From Vulcanimicrobiota bacterium (GTDB lineage: Bacteria; Vulcanimicrobiota; Xenobia; Xenobiales; JADMJV01), in contig JAEXNA010000031.1 of the NCBI GenBank assembly GCA_023447635.1, forward strand, positions 1 to 9,545: a stretch of 9,545 nt of DNA. The letters are read 5' to 3'. Shown here piece by piece: positions 6,390-9,545 of this stretch; position 1 is the first letter of the stretch; every line of letters starts with the position of its first letter. The translations under genes and the position numbers were made by a program. The notes beneath the pieces were generated by a model that saw only the letters and a list, made by a program, of their open reading frames with translations, had not been told where the DNA came from and did no database searches.

Positions 6390-6836
6390 TTACCAGATCC
6401 CGAGGAACATCTGGGCCTCTTCCGAGGCGTGCACGCTGGGGTCCCAGCGCGGCTTCCAGACCAGGTTCACTTCACAGTCCTCGACGCCATCCATCCGTTT
6501 GACGGTCAGCCAGACCGAACTTTTCAGCTCGGGTCCAACCGGGCAGCCGGGCGAGGTCAGGGTCATGTTCACTTCGACCTGACGGGTCTCTTCGTTGGGG
6601 ATGACGTCGTAGATCAAGCCCAGGTCGACGATGTTGATGCCGATTTCGGGGTCGATGACGTCCTTGAGCGCTTCGCGGATCGCTTCCTCGCTGGGCATCT
6701 CGCCGGTAGCGGTGCCGCCTTCGGCTTTCTCTTGAGCCGGAGTCGCCTCGGGGTTGCCGTCGGCCTGGGGGGTGGTCAACTCGGCAGCGGCCTCGACGGC
6801 CTTCTCTTCGGTAACTGGAGTGGTAGGTTCTGACAT
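6390..6836 (-). CDS. sufT: SufT/MIP18-like iron-sulfur assembly protein (DUF59 domain)
   Basis: This 148-residue protein has a DUF59 (MIP18/SufT) domain at about 47-148. It shows IDPEIGINIVDLGLIYDV (61-78), the signature TSPGCP with Cys98, and VWKPRWDPSVHASEEAQMFLGIW at the end. The family assists iron-sulfur cluster maturation or transfer to target proteins. The N-terminal 46 residues are low complexity (rich in Ala, Glu, Pro, Thr) and probably disordered. They make it longer than the usual domain of about 100 residues. The ATG at 6836 is supported by GAGAGGA (6845-6851 on this strand); an internal Met47 would give a domain-only protein but has no better site. It is the last gene of the suf operon, 14 bases from sufU. 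The name sufT rests on the domain and neighbours. Confidence 0.88.
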   Translation of the reverse strand: MSEPTTPVTEEKAVEAAAELTTPQADGNPEATPAQEKAEGGTATGEMPSEEAIREALKDVIDPEIGINIVDLGLIYDVIPNEETRQVEVNMTLTSPGCPVGPELKSSVWLTVKRMDGVEDCEVNLVWKPRWDPSVHASEEAQMFLGIW

Positions 6837-6850
6837 GGTTGGTGTCCTCT

Positions 6851-7279
6851 CTAATTTTTACTCATGGCGGTCGAAAACGTTTCCCAAGCCAGTAAAGCGC
6901 ACTTCAGACGCACGGGATAGTTGCGCACGCCCCCTAAAGCTTCGAGTTCATCGAGGTCGACCGGCGAGGGCTGGGGCTCGCGGGTCGTGATCCAGGATTT
7001 GAACGCCTGATAAAACGCCTGAGCTTCCTCGACGGGCTTGGCTCGCAGGGCGCGGGTCAGCATGGAAGCCGAAGCCATACAGATCGAGCAGCCGACTCCG
7101 TCGAACGTCACCTCTTCGATGACGCCGTCCCGGACGCGCAAAAACAGTTCGACCTCATCCCCGCACGAGGGGTTGATCCCTTCGTCATAGTGCGTGGCGT
7201 CGTCAAGCTTGCCGCGATGGGGCGGGTGACTCGAGTGTTCGAGAATGATAGCGCGGTACAGATCGTCGTCTTCAGTCAT
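6851..7279 (-). CDS. sufU: SufU iron-sulfur cluster assembly sulfurtransferase
   Basis: This 142-residue protein is a SufU, the zinc-containing IscU-like partner that accepts persulfide from SufS. The ligand residues are present: Cys39 in NPSCGD with Asp41, Cys64 in GVGCSICMASASM, and Cys127 in RLKCALLAW. The stretch between the second and third Cys (about 80-115, including EEAQAFYQAFKSWI) is the SufU insertion absent from IscU. The length matches known SufU proteins. The start is the ATG at 7279, 19 bases after the sufS stop, without a strong Shine-Dalgarno site. Translational coupling with sufS is likely. An earlier in-frame start would overlap sufS and adds no family-like sequence. A neighbour that matches the SufU-dependent type of SufS supports the call. 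Confidence 0.94.
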   Translation of the reverse strand: MTEDDDLYRAIILEHSSHPPHRGKLDDATHYDEGINPSCGDEVELFLRVRDGVIEEVTFDGVGCSICMASASMLTRALRAKPVEEAQAFYQAFKSWITTREPQPSPVDLDELEALGGVRNYPVRLKCALLAWETFSTAMSKN

Positions 7280-7298
7280 AGCTTCAGGTGGACTGCTT

Positions 7299-8534
7299 TT
7301 AACAGAACCCTTCGAACACCTTGGCTGCCTTCTGTAAAGCCTCGGCCAGAGCGTCGACATCGGCGCGGGTGCTGTAGAGATAGAAGGAAGCGCGGGTCGT
7401 CCCCTGGCGCCTCCAGCTTCTCATCAGGGGTTGGCAGCAATGATGGCCGGCTCTGACACAGACCCCCTCTCGACCCAGCAAGGTGGCCAGGTCGTGGGGA
7501 TGAATCCCCTTCAGGTCAAAACTCAAGACCCCCGAGCGCTTCGTCGGGTCCGCAGGGCCGAAGAGGGTGAGTCCTTCGACCTCGGCCAGTTTCTCGGCAG
7601 CATAGGCGTTCAGTTCGACCTCGTGCTGCCGCACCTGCTCCATATCTACCGACTGCAGATAGTCGATGGCGGCTCCCAATCCGTGGACACCAGAAATGTT
7701 CGGAGTCCCGCCTTCGAACTTATAGGGCAGATCGGCCCACTGGACGCGGTCCTGGCGAACGCTCAGGATCATACTGCCGCCAAAGCGGTAAGGCGGCATG
7801 CTCTCGAGCAGCGCCTGCTTCCCCCACAGCACGCCGATGCCGGTGGGGCCACACATCTTATGAGCCGAGAAAGAGAGAAAGTCGACGCCCATCGCCTGCA
7901 CGTCGCAGGGCAGATGGGGAACGCCTTGAGCGCCGTCGAGTACCACCGTCGCTCCCACCTCTCGGAAGGCCGGAACGATATGCTCGATCGGGTTGATGGT
8001 CCCGAGCACGTTCGAGACCCAGGTCAAGGCTAGAAGCTTTGGCCGGCGCTCGAGCAGCGTAGGAAGCTGCTCCAGGTCCAGTTCGCCTTCCGGGGTCACT
8101 CCCCACCACAGCACTTCCGCGCCTTTGCGCTCGGCTAACTGCGTCCAGGGCAGCATATTCGAGTGGTGCTCCATCAGGCTGACCACGATGGCGTCGCCGG
8201 CCACGATGTTCGACTCGCCCCAGGAGGTCGCCAAAAGATTCATGGCGTCCGTGGTGCCCGAAGTGAACAGGCACTCCTTTTCTGAAGGGGCGTTGAGGAA
8301 CTCGGCGACCTTCTTGCGCGTTCCCTCGAACCGGTCCGTGGCGCGTTCGGACCAGGGGTAGACACCGCGATGCACGTTGCTCGCGCCCATCCGGTAGTGC
8401 TCGCTCATCGCCTCACAGACAGGCAGAGGCATTTGCGAGGTGGCGGCGCTGTCGAGAAAGACAGTGCCCTGAAGGAAGGGGAAGTCGCGGGCGACCCGCT
8501 CTTCGGTGCTGAGGCTGGCGGACGTGCTAGACAT
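7299..8534 (-). CDS. sufS: Cysteine desulfurase SufS (SufU-dependent type)
   Basis: This 411-residue PLP enzyme converts cysteine to alanine and holds the sulfur as a persulfide for iron-sulfur cluster building. The PLP lysine is Lys226 in SFSAHKMCGPTGIG. Other active-site residues are His123 (EHHSN), Asp200 and Gln203 (DGAQG), and Arg381. The catalytic Cys366 is in RAGHHCCQPLM, with an unusual second Cys next to it. His347 in HPHD lies 19 residues before Cys366, the same spacing as His342 and Cys361 of B. subtilis SufS, where this His takes part in zinc exchange with SufU. The start is the ATG at 8534 because the promoter at 8548-8576 rules out the longer ORF that begins at 8666. It heads the operon with sufU and sufT. 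Confidence 0.96.
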   Translation of the reverse strand: MSSTSASLSTEERVARDFPFLQGTVFLDSAATSQMPLPVCEAMSEHYRMGASNVHRGVYPWSERATDRFEGTRKKVAEFLNAPSEKECLFTSGTTDAMNLLATSWGESNIVAGDAIVVSLMEHHSNMLPWTQLAERKGAEVLWWGVTPEGELDLEQLPTLLERRPKLLALTWVSNVLGTINPIEHIVPAFREVGATVVLDGAQGVPHLPCDVQAMGVDFLSFSAHKMCGPTGIGVLWGKQALLESMPPYRFGGSMILSVRQDRVQWADLPYKFEGGTPNISGVHGLGAAIDYLQSVDMEQVRQHEVELNAYAAEKLAEVEGLTLFGPADPTKRSGVLSFDLKGIHPHDLATLLGREGVCVRAGHHCCQPLMRSWRRQGTTRASFYLYSTRADVDALAEALQKAAKVFEGFC

Positions 8535-8547
8535 GAGTATCGGCGCC

Positions 8548-8576
8548 AATCTAACAATCCCCACTAATCCTGTCAA
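8548..8576 (-). promoter_or_regulatory. Sigma70-type promoter of sufS-sufU-sufT
   Basis: On the minus strand TTGACA (8576-8571) is followed after exactly 17 bases by TAGATT (8553-8548, four of six to TATAAT). Predicted transcription starts near 8541, only about 6-8 bases before the sufS ATG. The leader would be almost absent, and no Shine-Dalgarno site is visible. Confidence 0.75.
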
Positions 8577-8729
8577 GATTCGCCGATCTTCGCCGAGGCC
8601 CGCCTCGAGACGGCGGTATCTGGCAAGTTCACAATCCTGTAACATGACGCCTCGCCTGTCCCACATGTGCTCCTACTATGAGCCCTATTCTGAGTTCAAG
8701 ACACCACCAGAACGGAGACTCACTCGACT
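8577..8729. other. Divergent intergenic region
   Basis: This separates the suf promoter from the M23 gene. It contains the inverted repeat at 8594-8607 and a CACATGTG palindrome at 8662-8669. I did not find a convincing sigma70 promoter for the plus-strand gene; TACTAT at 8674 and TATTCT at 8686 are possible -10 boxes with no good -35. GGAG at 8714-8717, 12 bases before the ATG at 8730, is a possible ribosome binding site. Confidence 0.5.
8594..8607. repeat. 6-2-6 inverted repeat upstream of the suf promoter
   Basis: CGAGGC-CC-GCCTCG lies 17 bases beyond the suf -35 box. A further imperfect pairing of CGCCG at 8591-8595 and CGGCG at 8611-8615 extends it. It could be an operator for either divergent gene, or part of the leader of the M23 gene. 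Assignment is a guess. Confidence 0.35.
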
Positions 8730-9485
8730 ATGTTCATCGGCACTTCCTCCCCCTTCCAGTCCCAGCCCACGGGTTTCGGCGCGCAGGGCGGATTCGGACT
8801 CCCCACCGGCCAGGCCCAGGGCGGATTCGCCAGCGGCGGACTCAACGCCAGCAACGGCATCTTTATGCAGGGCATGCAGATGATGCAGATGGCCCTGATG
8901 ACCCAGATGATGACCATGATGAAAGAGATGCTCAGCATGATGGCGTCGGGCGCGGCCGCTCCTGGAACGGCCGCCTTCGGCGGCGCCAGCGGGTCGGGCA
9001 GCCCGGCCGGCTTCCTGGGAACGGGCGGAGCCTCAGCCGCCGGCGGCGCCGCTGGCACCGCCGCAGCGGGCGCCAAGGATGCGGGCGGCGGCTGGACCAA
9101 CCCGGTGGGCGGTAACTATAAGGTCACCAGCGGCTTCGGCCCGCGCAAGGCTCCCACCGCCGGCGCCAGCACCGACCACAAAGGGGTCGACCTGGCCGCT
9201 CCCATCGGTACCCCCATCCTGGCCGCCAAGGCCGGCAAAGTCTCCATCTCTCAGGATCAAGCCACCGGCTACGGCAAGTGGATCGAAATCAAACATGACG
9301 ACGGCACCAAGAGCCGCTACGGGCACCTGAACAGCCGCAACGTTCAGGTCGGCGCGACCGTCACCGCCGGTCAGCAGATCGGCACCATGGGCAGTACCGG
9401 AACCTCGACCGGCTCTCACCTGCACTTCGAAGTGTTCAACGCCCAGGGCCAGCAGGTCGACCCCGCCAAGTCGATGCGCCTGTAA
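8730..9485 (+). CDS. M23-family metallopeptidase with Met-rich N-terminus
   Basis: This 251-residue protein has an M23 (LytM/lysostaphin-type) zinc peptidase domain at about 128-251. Zinc ligands His150 and Asp154 (HKGVD) and His232 (HLHFE) and the catalytic His199 (YGHL) are all present, so it should be active on peptidoglycan cross-bridges or stem peptides. The first 45 residues are rich in Gly, Phe, Gln and Ser. Residues 46-71 contain 13 Met in 26 (MQGMQMMQMALM, then MMTMMKEMLSMM) and could form an amphipathic or membrane-binding helix. A Gly/Ala linker spans about 72-128. There is no classical signal peptide, so the route to the cell wall is not evident; export by another system or a role on the inside are both open. 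The start is ATG at 8730. The gene stands alone, divergent from suf. Confidence 0.93.
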   Translation: MFIGTSSPFQSQPTGFGAQGGFGLPTGQAQGGFASGGLNASNGIFMQGMQMMQMALMTQMMTMMKEMLSMMASGAAAPGTAAFGGASGSGSPAGFLGTGGASAAGGAAGTAAAGAKDAGGGWTNPVGGNYKVTSGFGPRKAPTAGASTDHKGVDLAAPIGTPILAAKAGKVSISQDQATGYGKWIEIKHDDGTKSRYGHLNSRNVQVGATVTAGQQIGTMGSTGTSTGSHLHFEVFNAQGQQVDPAKSMRL

Positions 9486-9545
9486 CCCTGACCCATCCGT
9501 CGGACGCGGGCCCGCGCGGGGGCGGCGAGGCCCGATGAGGCTCAT
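9486..9545. other. GC-rich 3' flank
   Basis: This follows the M23 stop codon. It contains a perfect palindrome CGCGGGCCCGCG at 9505-9516 and, at the window end, ATGAG-G-CTCAT (9535-9545). No T-run follows, so an intrinsic terminator is not demonstrated within the window. Confidence 0.35.

Noticed and set aside
8535..8666. Longer sufS start at 8666
   Set aside because: The added 44 residues match no SufS sequence and would span the promoter at 8548-8576. Starting at 8534 gives the normal length.
9505..9516. Palindrome CGCGGGCCCGCG as a terminator
   Set aside because: It has no loop bases and no following T-run; likely a by-product of high GC content.
9033..9545. 170-residue minus-strand open frame
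   Set aside because: It is antisense to the M23 catalytic domain, with no family signal.

Overview
The window is GC-rich, densely packed bacterial DNA. It has no RNA genes, no insertion sequences, no CRISPR array and no prophage signs. It carries nine protein genes in alternating blocks. Classical Shine-Dalgarno sites are visible at several starts, and the gene content (ECF sigma factor, PAP2 phosphatase, SufS/SufU, M23 peptidase) is bacterial. The large membrane protein ends in a GspG-like tail of a kind common in Planctomycetes, Verrucomicrobia, Acidobacteria and related GC-rich candidate phyla. I cannot assign the phylum from sequence alone.

Region 1 (1-2849) is membrane related. A 488-residue polytopic protein of uncertain family (+, 147-1613) runs convergently into a small four-helix membrane protein (-, 1653-2003). 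A long inverted repeat between them (1616-1694) looks like a terminator and reaches into the 3' end of the minus-strand gene. That small gene is head to head with a PAP2-type lipid phosphatase (+, 2010-2849); their apparent start codons are only 6 bases apart.

Region 2 (2828-5762) is a likely self-regulated signalling unit. Two A-tracts 11 bp apart and an extracytoplasmic-function (ECF) type promoter (GAACTT, 17 bp, TCTGA) precede an ECF sigma factor. Its stop codon overlaps the start of a 749-residue protein. That protein has a cytosolic N-terminus, seven predicted membrane helices and a large outer domain ending in a GspG-like (pseudopilin/secretin-pathway-like) segment. The arrangement implies a zinc-less membrane anti-sigma factor and sensor.

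Region 3 (5763-6377) is a single gene for a small heptad-repeat coiled-coil protein. It has its own sigma70-like promoter and a strong bidirectional terminator.

Region 4 (6390-8576, minus strand) is an iron-sulfur cluster operon, sufS-sufU-sufT. It is driven by a TTGACA-17-TAGATT promoter that would give an almost leaderless sufS message. SufS carries the His that marks SufU-dependent desulfurases, which matches the adjacent sufU. No sufB, sufC or sufD is present here.

Region 5 (8577-9545) holds a divergent gene for an M23 metallopeptidase. Its catalytic residues are intact, but it has an unusual methionine-rich and glycine-rich N-terminus and no recognisable signal peptide.

The sigma/anti-sigma pair with its promoter, and the Met-rich peptidase, are the least ordinary parts. 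I see no clear new defence or mobile system.
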